Shown here one piece after another: positions 9,659 through 19,585 of a DNA stretch of 64,000 nt. The notes under the pieces were generated by a model that saw nothing but the letters and a program-made list of their open reading frames with translations, made no database searches and was not told the DNA's origin. Every line of letters begins with the position of its first letter. Position 1 is the stretch's first letter. A program made the position numbers and the translations under genes. The stretch is from Acanthopleura granulata. Taxonomy: Eukaryota; Mollusca; Polyplacophora; Chitonida; Chitonidae. The DNA is taken from positions 3,614,230 through 3,678,229 of the forward strand of contig JABBOT010000016.1 in assembly GCA_016165875.1 (NCBI GenBank), given 5' to 3'.

Positions 9659-11020
9659 ATGAATACCCTAAACCTTTCTAAAAATGTTTCTAATTTGAGA
9701 TCGTCTTCTCAGGAAATTTCAGGGTCTGATAAAAAGAGGAAGCTGGAGGCTTTATCAGATTCCATAGACATTCGACAGGAAAGTTGGCCGGCTTTTATTG
9801 TTCTCTCAACAAAGAGTGAACAAAAGCCGGCCTCTAAAATTCATCCTTTTCTTTTGAAGAGGGCTTTGGAGGGTGCAGCAGGCACTTTAAAAAACGTTAA
9901 AAAGCTGCGATCCGGAGACATTCTAATCGAATGTTTCCGGAAGCAACAATCTAAAAATTTATTGTCATTGAATAGGATTTCTGATATATCTGTTTTTACA
10001 TCCCCTCACAATACCCTGAACAGCTGTCAGGGAATAATACGTGACAGGGATGGGGATATTTTCGACCTATCTGAAGAAGAAATCTGTGCAGAACTAAAAC
10101 CACAGGGTGTTGTCAGAGTGAAGCGTTTCACAACAAAAAAAGCTGGCAACATCCTCAAATTAAACACCTATCTGATAACCTTTAATACTACCTCTCTACC
10201 ATCATATATCTACATTGGCCCGTATAGGGTTAATGTGGATTTATACATACCTAACCCTACACGGTGTTTTACTTGCCAAAAGTTTGGTCATGGCAAAGGC
10301 CAGTGTAAAAATAAACTGGTTTGTTTCAGATGCGGCAGTGAAGGTCATGATGGTTTTGACTGCAGCAGCACAATTAAGTGCTGCAATTGCGGCCGAGATC
10401 ACATGGCCTCCTCTAAGGACTGTCCTCTTTTCATTAAAGAAAAACAAATAATCACTTTAAAAACTACAAACAATATTTCCTATCAGGAGGCCCGCAAATT
10501 GGCCTCACTTTCGAGTACGACACCGCAGACTTCGTTTGCCAATGTAGTCAAGCGAGCTGCAACATCTGTTGCAACTCAAACTTCCTTGACTTGGCCCATT
10601 GGAAACGACAAACCTAACCCGATCAACGTTGAACGTCCAGCTCAACCTGAACGGAACTCCTGCTCAACCCAGACCCTCACAGTAGAAGAAATAAAACCAG
10701 TAAAGAATACCGAAAAAAATATACCTGAACCTCAGCCCTCTAAAAATCATAACGACAAAAACAAATCCAATAACAAAGTTCAAAGTAATATTAAAACCAG
10801 TAAACCGAGTGGCCATACAGAACGTCTGTCTAAGGCCACTCGAGATCCCATCCAAACATTTAACAGGTTTGGATCGTTGGAGGACGTCGTCCCTTCAACA
10901 TTAGAAGCGGATGTGATGGATACATCACCCGCACCAGGGAGATCTTCCAGCCGATCTCCAAGAAAGGGTCGTCCTCGGTCCAAATATAGAGACAAGTCTC
11001 CTATTCGCCTCCCTCCGTAA
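9659..11020 (+). CDS. ORF1 of copy D: gag-like RNA-binding protein
   Basis: 453-aa protein that by family role binds LINE RNA and forms the ribonucleoprotein particle with ORF2. Layout: short Ser/Asn-rich N-terminus with a basic KKRK at 25-28 (possible nuclear signal), then a region of about 43-195 that I read as RRM-like (WPAFIVLST, RSGDILIEC, TYLITF). Two standard CX2CX4HX4C knuckles and one variant CX2CX3HX6C knuckle follow at 203-255, then a low-complexity linker. The C-terminus is Ser/Arg/Pro-rich (SSSRSPRKGRPRSK). The start at 9659 is supported by conservation of the codons MN(T/P)L across copies D, J and L. It ends in TAATG, sharing one base with ORF2. The same protein is damaged in B, C, F and L; only D and J keep start to stop. 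Confidence 0.95.
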   Translation: MNTLNLSKNVSNLRSSSQEISGSDKKRKLEALSDSIDIRQESWPAFIVLSTKSEQKPASKIHPFLLKRALEGAAGTLKNVKKLRSGDILIECFRKQQSKNLLSLNRISDISVFTSPHNTLNSCQGIIRDRDGDIFDLSEEEICAELKPQGVVRVKRFTTKKAGNILKLNTYLITFNTTSLPSYIYIGPYRVNVDLYIPNPTRCFTCQKFGHGKGQCKNKLVCFRCGSEGHDGFDCSSTIKCCNCGRDHMASSKDCPLFIKEKQIITLKTTNNISYQEARKLASLSSTTPQTSFANVVKRAATSVATQTSLTWPIGNDKPNPINVERPAQPERNSCSTQTLTVEEIKPVKNTEKNIPEPQPSKNHNDKNKSNNKVQSNIKTSKPSGHTERLSKATRDPIQTFNRFGSLEDVVPSTLEADVMDTSPAPGRSSSRSPRKGRPRSKYRDKSPIRLPP

Positions 11021-11022
11021 TG
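11018..11022 (+). promoter_or_regulatory. TAATG stop-start overlap between ORF1 and ORF2
   Basis: The ORF1 stop TAA and the ORF2 start ATG share an A. The same arrangement is present in copies C (8658), F (20945), J (38635) and L (51443). UAAUG is the signal shown for translational coupling of the two ORFs in the silkworm LINE SART1. The same termination-reinitiation mechanism is inferred here, not demonstrated. Confidence 0.85.
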
Positions 11023-14000
11023 TCTACATACGACAAAATTATACAGTGGAATTGTCGAGGTCTTAAGGTAAATTTTATTGAAATAACACAGCTGGTCCAA
11101 TCATTAAACCCTATTGCCCTTTGTCTTCAGGAAACTCACCTGAAGACATCTGACAAAGATAAAATAACTCTGAAAAATTATTCACTTTATAGTACATTTT
11201 GTCACGAAGAAGAGCGAGCTGCAGGCGGCTCCTCTATCTTCATAAATAACAATATTATCCACAGTCCTGTTGCTCTGGATACAGAGCTTCAGGCTGTGGC
11301 CGTTCGTGTCTCAATGTCTAAGACAGTCACTTTGTGTTCGGTTTATATTCCGCCGAACACTTCTTTGTCAGCTTTACAGTTACATAATTTGAAAGAACAA
11401 TTACCCACACCCTTCATAATAATGGGCGATTTTAATTCCCATAACCCCTTATGGGGAAGTAACAGCATAAATAATAAGGGCAAGGTAGTAGAAGATTTTT
11501 TAACCAAGGAGGAACTGTGTTATTTCAATGATGGTTCTAATACTCATTTGCATGCGGGTAACGGCATCTATTCTGCTATCGATCTCACTATCACAGATCC
11601 ATCACTTCTCCTGGATTTTTCTTGGAGAGTGCACGAGGATCTTTGTGGTAGTGACCATTTTCCTATTATCCTAGAGCATGTCACTTCTAATTCTTTAGAA
11701 CGTGTAGCTAGGTGGAAGTTCGATAAAGCAGATTGGATGGCATTTGAGATGTTCTGTGAGGCTGATATCACGCCACAGACTCTCAATGCAGCAGATGACC
11801 CAATATTTAAATTTAATCAGCTTATATTACGAGCTGCAGATAGAACTATCCCTAAGACCTCGACCAGTCCAAAATCCAAAAGTAAACCCTGGTACGACAA
11901 TGACTGTCGTAAAGCCATAAAGGACCGTAAAAGGGCTGAGCGCAAGTTCAACCATTGTCCTACTGATAAAAATTTAAACCAGGTTCGTATTCTTGCAGCT
12001 AAGGCTCGTCGATTACTTAAGTCCAAGAGACGATCTTGTTGGCGGAACTTTGTTTCAGGCATTACGTCAAAAACACCTATGCGTAAGGTCTGGAATATGG
12101 TTCAGAAACTTAAGGGTAAAAATAACAAAGCAAAAGTCCAGCACTTGAAAGATGGAGATAACACACTAACTTCTCCATCCGATATAGCTAATAAATTAGC
12201 GGAATCCATTTCTAAAAAATCTTCTTCGGAGAATTATACTTCAGAATTTCAACATATCAAAAACCAGAAGGAGAAAATGAAATTGCCCTTTTCTTCTAAA
12301 AACTTAGAAGATTATAATCGTCCTTTTAATATCGATGAACTAAAAACTGCACTGAGAAAGGCACATGATACAGCATGTGGTCCTGATAACGTATATTATA
12401 AATTTCTGAACCATTTATCAGCTGAACCACTTGAGACTCTCTTGGACTTACTGAACGATATTTGGATAACTGGTAATTTTCCACCCTCATGGAGGGAGGC
12501 ATGTATTATCCCGGTTCCCAAACCGGGTAAGGATCATACTGATCCAAATAACTACCGTCCCATAGCTCTTACCAGTTGCGTCTGTAAGACTATGGAACGG
12601 ATGATAAATGATAGACTTGTTTGGTTTCTCGAAACCAACAAGTTACTATCTAATATCCAATGTGGTTTTCGTCAAGGTAGATCCACAGTGGATCACCTTG
12701 TTCGACTTGAAAGTTTCATTCGCCATGGTTTTATTAATAATGAACATGTGGTGTCAGTATTTTTTGACCTTGAAAAGGCCTACGACACCACATGGAAATA
12801 TGGCATTTTAAAAGACCTCGCGGATATGGGCCTTAAAGGTCGATTACCTATATTTATATCCAAATTTTTATCAAATCGTCAGTTTAAGGTACGGGTGGGG
12901 TCCACTCTTTCGGACTCTTATGAGCAAGAGATGGGTGTACCCCAGGGCAGTATCCTTTCACCTACACTGTTCAGCATAAAAATTAATAGCTTGGCCCAAA
13001 CATTAACATCTGGAACCGAGGGTTGTTTATATGTAGATGATTTTCTGATATGCTACCGGGCGAAAAATATGAATAACATCGAGCGGCAACTGCAGCTTTG
13101 TCTCAATAAGATCGAGAAATGGGCAGTTGCCAATGGTTTTAGATTTTCTACGTCTAAAACCGTCGGTATGCATTTCTGCAATAAACGCAAACTTCATCTA
13201 GACCCTGAGCTTAAATTTTGTGGTGAACCAGTGAAGATTGTTGGGGAAAATAAATTTTTAGGAGTTATATTCGATAGTAAATTATCTTTTATACCTCACA
13301 TAAAAACGCTTAAAGCTAAATGTATAAAGGCTCTCGATATAATTAAGGTCGTGTCTAGCACCGATTGGGGTGCTGACCGATCTGTTTTACTTAATTTATA
13401 TCGTTCTCTGGTGAGGTCTAAATTGGACTATGGGTCCATCATTTATGGTTCCGCGAGGAAATCATATCTTAAAATGTTGGATCCGGTCCATCACCAAGGT
13501 CTGAGGCTCAGCCTTGGTGCCTTTAGAACCTCACCAGTAGAGAGTTTATACGTGGAGGCCAATGAGCCTTCTTTACATAACCGACGTATTAAACTCAGCC
13601 TTCAATATGCAACAAAGCTTAAAGCTCACCCAACAAACCCTGCCTACGACTGTGTTTTCAATCCATCATATGTAGACAAATATACTAAATGTCCGAACAA
13701 GATCCCTCCGTTCGGTCTTCGTATACAGGACCATGTTGTGGAAGCTAACATCAAGCTAGAGGAGATAGCTCCGGTATCCTTTCCGGAGTCTCCTCCCTGG
13801 CTTCTTCCACAACCTAAACTAATATTTGATCTACGTCAATATAATAAATCGAATACAAACCCTCTTATAATTCAACAAGCTTTTGCTGAAATTAAGGCTA
13901 ATTATCCAAATTATAAATTTATATACACTGATGGGTCAAAGGATGAGGACAGGGTTGCGGCTGCGGCTGTCTTAGAACAGCGGGTCTCTTCTCTTCGTCT

Positions 14001-14715
14001 TCCGTCTTCATCGTCTATCTTTTCTGCAGAAGCCAGGGCTATACTCCTGGCCTTATCATATGTTTCCTCTGGGCGTGCCCAGAGGGCAATGGTATGTAGT
14101 GACTCGCTCTCCTGCCTTTTGGCAATGCAGAATAATAAATTGAAAAACCCGCTTATTCTGGAAATTTTAGCCTTACATAGAAAATTGATTAAAAGAGGCA
14201 AAGATATTATATTCTGTTGGATACCAAGCCATGTTGGTATCCATGGAAACACAGTCGTGGACAGGGAGGCAAAGGCTGCCCTAAATAAATCCCTATCAAA
14301 AGTTAAAATCCCATACGCTGATTTTAAATCTAACATTCTTAAGTATATTCGTCGCCTTTGGCAGGGTGAATGGGACGTGCAGGTGTGTAATAAACTGCAC
14401 GCTATTCACCCTGTCATTGGCCGTAGCTCCTATACACTGGGTATGTCTCGTAGAGACCAAGTGGTTTTAACAAGATGCCGTGTTGGGCATTCTCATCTAA
14501 CACACAATTTCATCCTGGATGGGAGCAGTGCTCCCGAGTGTGTTGGATGTGGTGCTGAATACGGCATCAAACATATACTGGTTGACTGTGTGGACTTTGC
14601 CCATGTGCGGCAAAAATTCTACACAGTAAACTCCATGTATGATTTGTTTGACAGCATCGCTGGCGACGCTGTCATAAAATATTTGAAGGCCATTGGCCTG
14701 TATCATAAAATATAA
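11020..14715 (+). CDS. ORF2 of copy D: endonuclease / reverse transcriptase / RNase H
   Basis: 1231-aa polyprotein for target-primed reverse transcription. The N-terminal APE-type endonuclease shows N11 (WNCRGL), E38 (QETHL), D137 and N139 (GDFNSHNPLWGS), and D212/H213 (SDHFPI). The RT domain carries NYRPIALTSC (about 509), FFDLEKAYD with catalytic D583, GVPQGSILSP (about 639) and YVDDF at 671-675. The RNase H domain has D971 (YTDGSK), E1004 (FSAEARA), D1028 (CSDSLSC) and D1081 (VDREAK), a complete DEDD set, plus SHVGIHGN. A C-terminal CX2CX7HX4C motif starts at C1174. The presence of RNase H separates it from Jockey and places it with I/Nimb/LOA-type elements. No frameshift or stop is visible, so it may be enzymatically competent. 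Confidence 0.96.
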   Translation: MSTYDKIIQWNCRGLKVNFIEITQLVQSLNPIALCLQETHLKTSDKDKITLKNYSLYSTFCHEEERAAGGSSIFINNNIIHSPVALDTELQAVAVRVSMSKTVTLCSVYIPPNTSLSALQLHNLKEQLPTPFIIMGDFNSHNPLWGSNSINNKGKVVEDFLTKEELCYFNDGSNTHLHAGNGIYSAIDLTITDPSLLLDFSWRVHEDLCGSDHFPIILEHVTSNSLERVARWKFDKADWMAFEMFCEADITPQTLNAADDPIFKFNQLILRAADRTIPKTSTSPKSKSKPWYDNDCRKAIKDRKRAERKFNHCPTDKNLNQVRILAAKARRLLKSKRRSCWRNFVSGITSKTPMRKVWNMVQKLKGKNNKAKVQHLKDGDNTLTSPSDIANKLAESISKKSSSENYTSEFQHIKNQKEKMKLPFSSKNLEDYNRPFNIDELKTALRKAHDTACGPDNVYYKFLNHLSAEPLETLLDLLNDIWITGNFPPSWREACIIPVPKPGKDHTDPNNYRPIALTSCVCKTMERMINDRLVWFLETNKLLSNIQCGFRQGRSTVDHLVRLESFIRHGFINNEHVVSVFFDLEKAYDTTWKYGILKDLADMGLKGRLPIFISKFLSNRQFKVRVGSTLSDSYEQEMGVPQGSILSPTLFSIKINSLAQTLTSGTEGCLYVDDFLICYRAKNMNNIERQLQLCLNKIEKWAVANGFRFSTSKTVGMHFCNKRKLHLDPELKFCGEPVKIVGENKFLGVIFDSKLSFIPHIKTLKAKCIKALDIIKVVSSTDWGADRSVLLNLYRSLVRSKLDYGSIIYGSARKSYLKMLDPVHHQGLRLSLGAFRTSPVESLYVEANEPSLHNRRIKLSLQYATKLKAHPTNPAYDCVFNPSYVDKYTKCPNKIPPFGLRIQDHVVEANIKLEEIAPVSFPESPPWLLPQPKLIFDLRQYNKSNTNPLIIQQAFAEIKANYPNYKFIYTDGSKDEDRVAAAAVLEQRVSSLRLPSSSSIFSAEARAILLALSYVSSGRAQRAMVCSDSLSCLLAMQNNKLKNPLILEILALHRKLIKRGKDIIFCWIPSHVGIHGNTVVDREAKAALNKSLSKVKIPYADFKSNILKYIRRLWQGEWDVQVCNKLHAIHPVIGRSSYTLGMSRRDQVVLTRCRVGHSHLTHNFILDGSSAPECVGCGAEYGIKHILVDCVDFAHVRQKFYTVNSMYDLFDSIAGDAVIKYLKAIGLYHKI

Positions 14716-14957
14716 ATTTTATTTTCATACGTACTAGTGATAAAACTTCCTTATTATGCTGGTTTTCGAGTTTTAGCTGTTTTGGTTTTCTTACCTGATT
14801 TTAATCATGTCCGTACGTTTTTGGTTTGTTTTTAATGTTCTCATGTCACCATCGAAAACCTGAACTGTCTCGTGGTTCCACCTTGTTCTCGCCACGATAT
14901 GGCTGAGATATTGCCGATGTGGCGTTAAGCCATAATCATTCATTCATTCATTCATTC
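14716..14957 (+). other. 3'UTR and (ATTC)n tail of copy D
   Basis: About 225 bp of 3'UTR followed by a CATT-repeat tail ending at 14957. The last 45 or so bases before the tail (CACGATATGGCTGAGA...GATGTGGCGTTAAGCC) are the best conserved non-coding part of the family. They persist even in the oldest remnants here, and are probably the site ORF2 recognises on its RNA. Confidence 0.92.
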
Positions 14958-14967
14958 TTTGTCAGCT
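14958..14967 (+). repeat. Right target-site duplication of copy D
   Basis: TTTGTCAGCT repeats 8991-9000. With the TTC at 14955-14957, shared with the tail, the match is 13 bases. After it the interrupted copy C continues without loss. Confidence 0.93.
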
Positions 14968-17900
14968 TTACAGTTACATAATTTGAAAGAACAATTACCC
15001 ACACCCTTCATAATAATGGGCGATTTTAATTCCCATAACCCCTTATGGGGAAGTAACAGCATAAATAATAAGGGCAAGGTAGTAGAAGATTTTTTAACCA
15101 AGGAGGAACTGTGTTATTTCAATGATGGTTCTAATACTCATTTGCATGCGGGTAACGGCATCTATTCTGCTATCGATCTCACTATCACAGATCCATCACT
15201 TCTCCTGGATTTTTCTTGGAGAGTGCACGAGGATCTTTGTGGTAGTGACCATTTTCCTATTATCCTAGAGCATGTCACTTCTAATTCTTTAGAACGTGTA
15301 GCTAGGTGGAAGTTCGATAAAGCAGATTGGATGGCATTTGAGATGTTCTGTGAGGCTGATATCACGCCACAGACTCTCAATGCAGCAGATGACCCAATAT
15401 TTAAATTTAATCAGCTTATATTACGAGCTGCAGATAGAACTATCCCTAAGACCTCGACCAGTCCAAAATCCAAAAGTAAACCCTGGTACGACAATGACTG
15501 TCGTAAAGCCATAAAGGACCGTAAAAGGGCTGAGCGCAAGTTCAACCATTGTCCTACTGATAAAAATTTAAACCAGGTTCGTATTCTTGCAGCTAAGGCT
15601 CGTCGATTACTTAAGTCCAAGAGACGATCTTGTTGGCGGAACTTTGTTTCAGGCATTACGTCAAAAACACCTATGCGTAAGGTCTGGAATATGGTTCAGA
15701 AACTTAAGGGTAAAAATAACAAAGCAAAAGTCCAGCACTTGAAAGATGGAGATAACACACTAACTTCTCCATCCGATATAGCTAATAAATTAGCGGAATC
15801 CATTTCAAAAAAATCTTCTTCTGAGAATTATACTTCAGAATTTCAACATATCAAAAACCAGAAGGAGAAAATGAAATTGCCCTTTTCTTCTAAAAACTTA
15901 GAAGATTATAATCGTCCTTTTAATATCGATGAACTAAAAACTGCACTCAGAAAGGCACATGATACAGCATGTGGTCCTGATAACGTATATTATAAATTTC
16001 TGAACCATTTATCAGCTGAACCACTTGAGACTCTCTTGGACTTATTGAACGATATTTGGATAACTGGTAATTTTCCACCCTCATGGAGGGAGGCATGTAT
16101 TATCCCGGTTCCCAAACCGGGTAAGGATCATACTGATCCAAATAATTACCGTCCCATAGCTCTTACCAGTTGCGTCTGTAAGACTATGGAACGGATGATA
16201 AATGATAGACTTGTTTGGTTTCTCGAAACCAACAAGTTACTATCTAATATCCAATGTGGTTTTCGTCAAGGTAGATCCACAGTGGATCACCTTGTTCGAC
16301 TTGAAAGTTTCATTCGCCATGGTTTTATTAATAATGAACATGTGGTGTCAGTATTTTTTGACCTTGAAAAGGCCTACGACACCACATGGAAATATGGCAT
16401 TTTAAAAGACCTCGCGGATATGGGCCTTAAAGGTCGATTACCTATATTTATATCCAAATTTTTATCAAATCGTCAGTTTAAGGTACGGGTGGGGTCCACT
16501 CTTTCGGACTCTTATGAGCAAGAGATGGGTGTACCCCAGGGCAGTATCCTTTCACCTACGCTGTTCAGCATCAAAATTAATAGCTTGGCCCAAACATTAA
16601 CATCTGGAACCGAGGGTTGTTTATATGTAGATGATTTTCTGATATGCTACCGGGCGAAAAATATGAATAACATCGAGCGGCAACTGCAGCTTTGTCTCAA
16701 TAAGATCGAGAAATGGGCAGTTGCCAATGGTTTTAGATTTTCTACGTCTAAAACCGTCGGTATGCATTTCTGTAATAAACGCAAACTTCATCTAGACCCT
16801 GAGCTTAAATTTTGTGGTGAACCAGTGAAGATTGTTGGGGAAAATAAATTTTTAGGAGTTATATTCGATAGTAAATTATCTTTTATACCTCACATAAAAA
16901 CGCTGAAAGCTAAATGTATAAAGGCTCTGGATATAATTAAGGTCGTGTCTAGCACCGATTGGGGTGCTGACCGATCTGTTTTACTTAATTTATATCGTTC
17001 TGTGGTGAGGTCTAAATTGGACTATGGGTCCATCATTTATGGTTCCGCTAGGAAATCATATCTTAAAATGTTGGATCCGGTCCATCACCAAGGTCTGAGG
17101 CTCAGCCTTGGTGCCTTTAGAACCTCACCAGTAGAGAGTTTATACGTGGAGGCCAATGAGCCTTCTTTACATAACCGACGTATTAAACTCAGCCTTCAAT
17201 ATGCAACAAAGCTTAAAGCTCACCCAACAAACCCTGCCTACGACTTTGTTTTCAATCCATCATATGTAGACAAATATACTAAATGTCCTAAGAAGATCCC
17301 TCCGTTCGGTCTTCGTATACAGGACCATGTCGTGGAAGCTAACATCAAGCTAGAGGAGATAGCTCCGGTATCTTTTCCGGAGTCTCCTCCCTGGCTTCTT
17401 CCACAACCTAAACTAATATTTGATCTACGTCAATATAATAAATCGAATACAAACCCTCTTATAATTCAGCAAGCTTTTGCTGAAATCAAGGCTAATTATC
17501 CAAATAATAAATTTATATACACTGATGGGTCAAAGGATGAGGACAGGGTTGCGGCTGCGGCTGTCTTAGAACAGCGGGTCTCTTCTCTTCGTCTTCCATC
17601 TTCATCGTCTATCTTTTCTGCAGAAGCCAGGGCTATACTCCTGGCCTTATCATATGTTTCCTCTGGGCGTGCCGAGAGGACAATGGTATGTAGTGACTCG
17701 CTCTCCTGCCTTTTGGCAATGCAGAATAATAAATTGAAAAACCCGCTCATTCTGGAAATTTTAGCCTTACATAGAAAATTGATTAAAAGAGGCAAAGATA
17801 TTATATTCTGTTGGATACCAAGCCATGTTGGTATCCATGGAAACACAGTCGTGGACAGGGAGGCAAAGGCTGCCCTAAATAAATCCGTATCAAAAGTTAA

Positions 17901-18309
17901 AATCCCATACACTGATTTTAAATCTAACATTCTTAAGTATATCCGTCGCCTTTGGCAGGGTGAATGGGACGTGCAAGTGTGTAATAAACTGCACGATATT
18001 CACCCTGTCATTGGCCATAACTCTTATACACTTGGTATGTCTCGTAGAGACCAAATGGTTTTAACAAGATGCCGTGTTGGGCATTCTCGTCTAACACACA
18101 ATTTTATCCTGGATGGGAGCAGTGCTCCCGAGTGTGTTGGATGTGGTGCTGAATACGGCATCCAACATATACTGGTTGACTGTGTGGACTTTGCCCATGT
18201 GCGGCAAAAATTCTACACAGTAAACTCCATGTATGATTTGTTTGACAGCATCGCTGGCGACGCTGTCATAAAATATTTGAAGGCCATTGGCCTGTATCAT
18301 AAAATATAA
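14958..18309 (+). pseudogene. ORF2 of copy C, C-terminal 1116 codons
   Basis: Open from the insertion point to the natural stop. It covers the second half of the endonuclease (GDFNSHNPLWGS, SDHFPI), the complete RT (FFDLEKAYD, GVPQGSILSP, YVDDF), RNase H (YTDGSKDED, FSAEARA, CSDSLSC, VDREAK) and the C-terminal CX2CX7HX4C motif. It cannot make full ORF2 because its first 113 or so codons are 6 kb away and frameshifted. Variants such as NNKFIYTDG, GRAERTMVC and YDFVFNP are shared with copy F and differ from D and J, so C and F are sister copies in this region. Confidence 0.93.
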
Positions 18310-18554
18310 ATTTTATTTTTATACGTACTAGTGATAAAACTTCCTTAATATGCTAGTTTTCGAGTTTTAGCTGTTTTGGTTTTCTTACCTGATTTTAATC
18401 ATGTCCGTACGTTTTTGGTTTGTTTTTAATGTTCTCATGTCACCATCGAAAACCTGAACTGTCTCGTGGTGCCACCTTGTTCTCGCCACGACATGGCTGA
18501 GATATTGCCGATGTGGCGTTAAGCCATATTCATTCATTCATTCATTCATTCATT
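18310..18554 (+). other. 3'UTR and tail of copy C
   Basis: Same conserved 3' end as copy D. The tail is about six CATT units. Small differences from D include GCCATATTCATTC in place of GCCATAATCATTC just before the tail. Confidence 0.9.
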
Positions 18555-18927
18555 TCGTAAATGACAGGTGGGTGGAGATGTTGGACGCCAATAAATAAGA
18601 ATGAATATTTACCTTTAGCATGATCGACATCTCAGGATTTAAACAGCTAGGTACCCTATGACACTATGTATTGTAAAGGAGTGACCGAGTGGGCATGGTA
18701 CGGTAGTAATCGATTGTTTACCGAAATTTTACTATTCTTCCTACTGGGTGGAAGGGACCCAGCCATGACTACGCGAGCGGCAGAGCAAATATAAAAGAGC
18801 TTGGCGTCTTCTTCAAGGGATAGGGAGATAGGTTGTACTAGTCCATCTAAATGGACTCCGGGTGTCATTTTAAAATTCTGACATTCATCGCAGCCCTCAG
18901 TCCATCACTCGAACTTCAAAAAATTCG
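18555..18927. other. Unassigned spacer between copies C and F
   Basis: About 370 bp without LINE, SINE or convincing coding sequence. The minus-strand frame at 18656-18868 has no recognisable motif. Confidence 0.5.
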
Positions 18928-19585
18928 CCCCCGTGGGGTTCCCGGGAGTGAAAAGAATAGGGCCCCAGTTCTCTTGGCAAGCTTGTCGTACAAGGCGACT
19001 AACCTAGGGCTCTCCCGTGTGGTTCCGGTGAATAGAATAGTTCCACAGCCTCCCCGGGCTGGTCGTACAAGGCGACTAAAAGGGGCAACCTGTTTGCCGT
19101 GGGTTGCGACCCGTGATGGGGGAGGACGGGATCCTGGTGGCTGAGGACGGGTTGATCTTGCGAGATCCTCACGCCCAACACTCCACTTCGGCCCTTACTT
19201 CTCCAAAGACGGGCGGTCGGATGGCCCGATCCGATCAATCGGCTGGTCACGCCTTGCCTCTGCGTGGTTCTAAACCTTCTCTATATAAACATTCTTTAGA
19301 GAACAAATGATTTTTCTCAAATTTCGTTCGTGGAATTGCGTTTGAGGCGGTGGCTGTAGGGTCACTCAAGTAGTTCGTGTCTAATGTGCAACCTCCTTCA
19401 CAGGGTGGGTGATGGAGGAGCTCGGGTGGGGAATGGGGTGTGCATATTAAGGCCATCTGTTTGAGTATACCCCATGTGGAATCCTTGGTGTCTTTCCTGC
19501 TGGGTATCCCCAGGTTCAGGCATCGCCCTTGTTGGCACTCCGTGGTGGGTGGGGAACACGTGGGGGGAATCCGTGATTATTTATT
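18928..19585 (+). other. 5'UTR of LINE copy F
   Basis: GC-rich leader with the duplicated GTCGTAC-containing blocks. Antisense frames at 18999-19250 (83 codons) and 19247-19456 (69 codons) are open. A sense frame at 19104-19310 is also open. Confidence 0.9.

Larger units (their letters stand above)
9001..14957 (+). mobile_element. LINE copy D, full length and intact, nested in copy C
   Basis: A complete 5957-bp non-LTR retrotransposon: 5'UTR 9001-9658, ORF1 9659-11020, ORF2 11020-14715, 3'UTR and (ATTC)n tail 14716-14957. Both ORFs are open from start to stop and all catalytic residues I can place are present. It is inserted in the endonuclease part of copy C's ORF2, with a 10-13 bp target-site duplication as expected of target-primed reverse transcription. 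The architecture (CCHC ORF1, APE-EN, RT, RNase H) matches the I superfamily, with closest resemblance from memory to Nimb/Nimbus elements of molluscs. It is the youngest copy by stratigraphy and the best candidate for recent activity. Confidence 0.96.
14958..18554 (+). mobile_element. LINE copy C, right part
   Basis: Continuation of the element that starts at 6641: ORF2 from the codons 'LSALQLHNLKEQL' to the stop, then 3'UTR and a CATT tail (about 18531-18554). No target-site duplication was found between the sequence following the tail (TCGTAAATGAC) and the sequence preceding 6641. Confidence 0.93.

Noticed and set aside
11568..14706. Minus-strand open frames across ORF2 of the LINE
   Set aside because: They recur at the same place in every copy because the copies are similar. 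They lack their own motifs and mirror conserved ORF2 codons.
14941..14957. Repeat array of CRISPR type
   Set aside because: The 4-base CATT repeats are LINE tails without spacers. The organism is eukaryotic.
14959..18309. A separate 5'-truncated LINE starting at 14958
   Set aside because: The target-site duplication and exact continuation from 9000 show that it is the second half of copy C.
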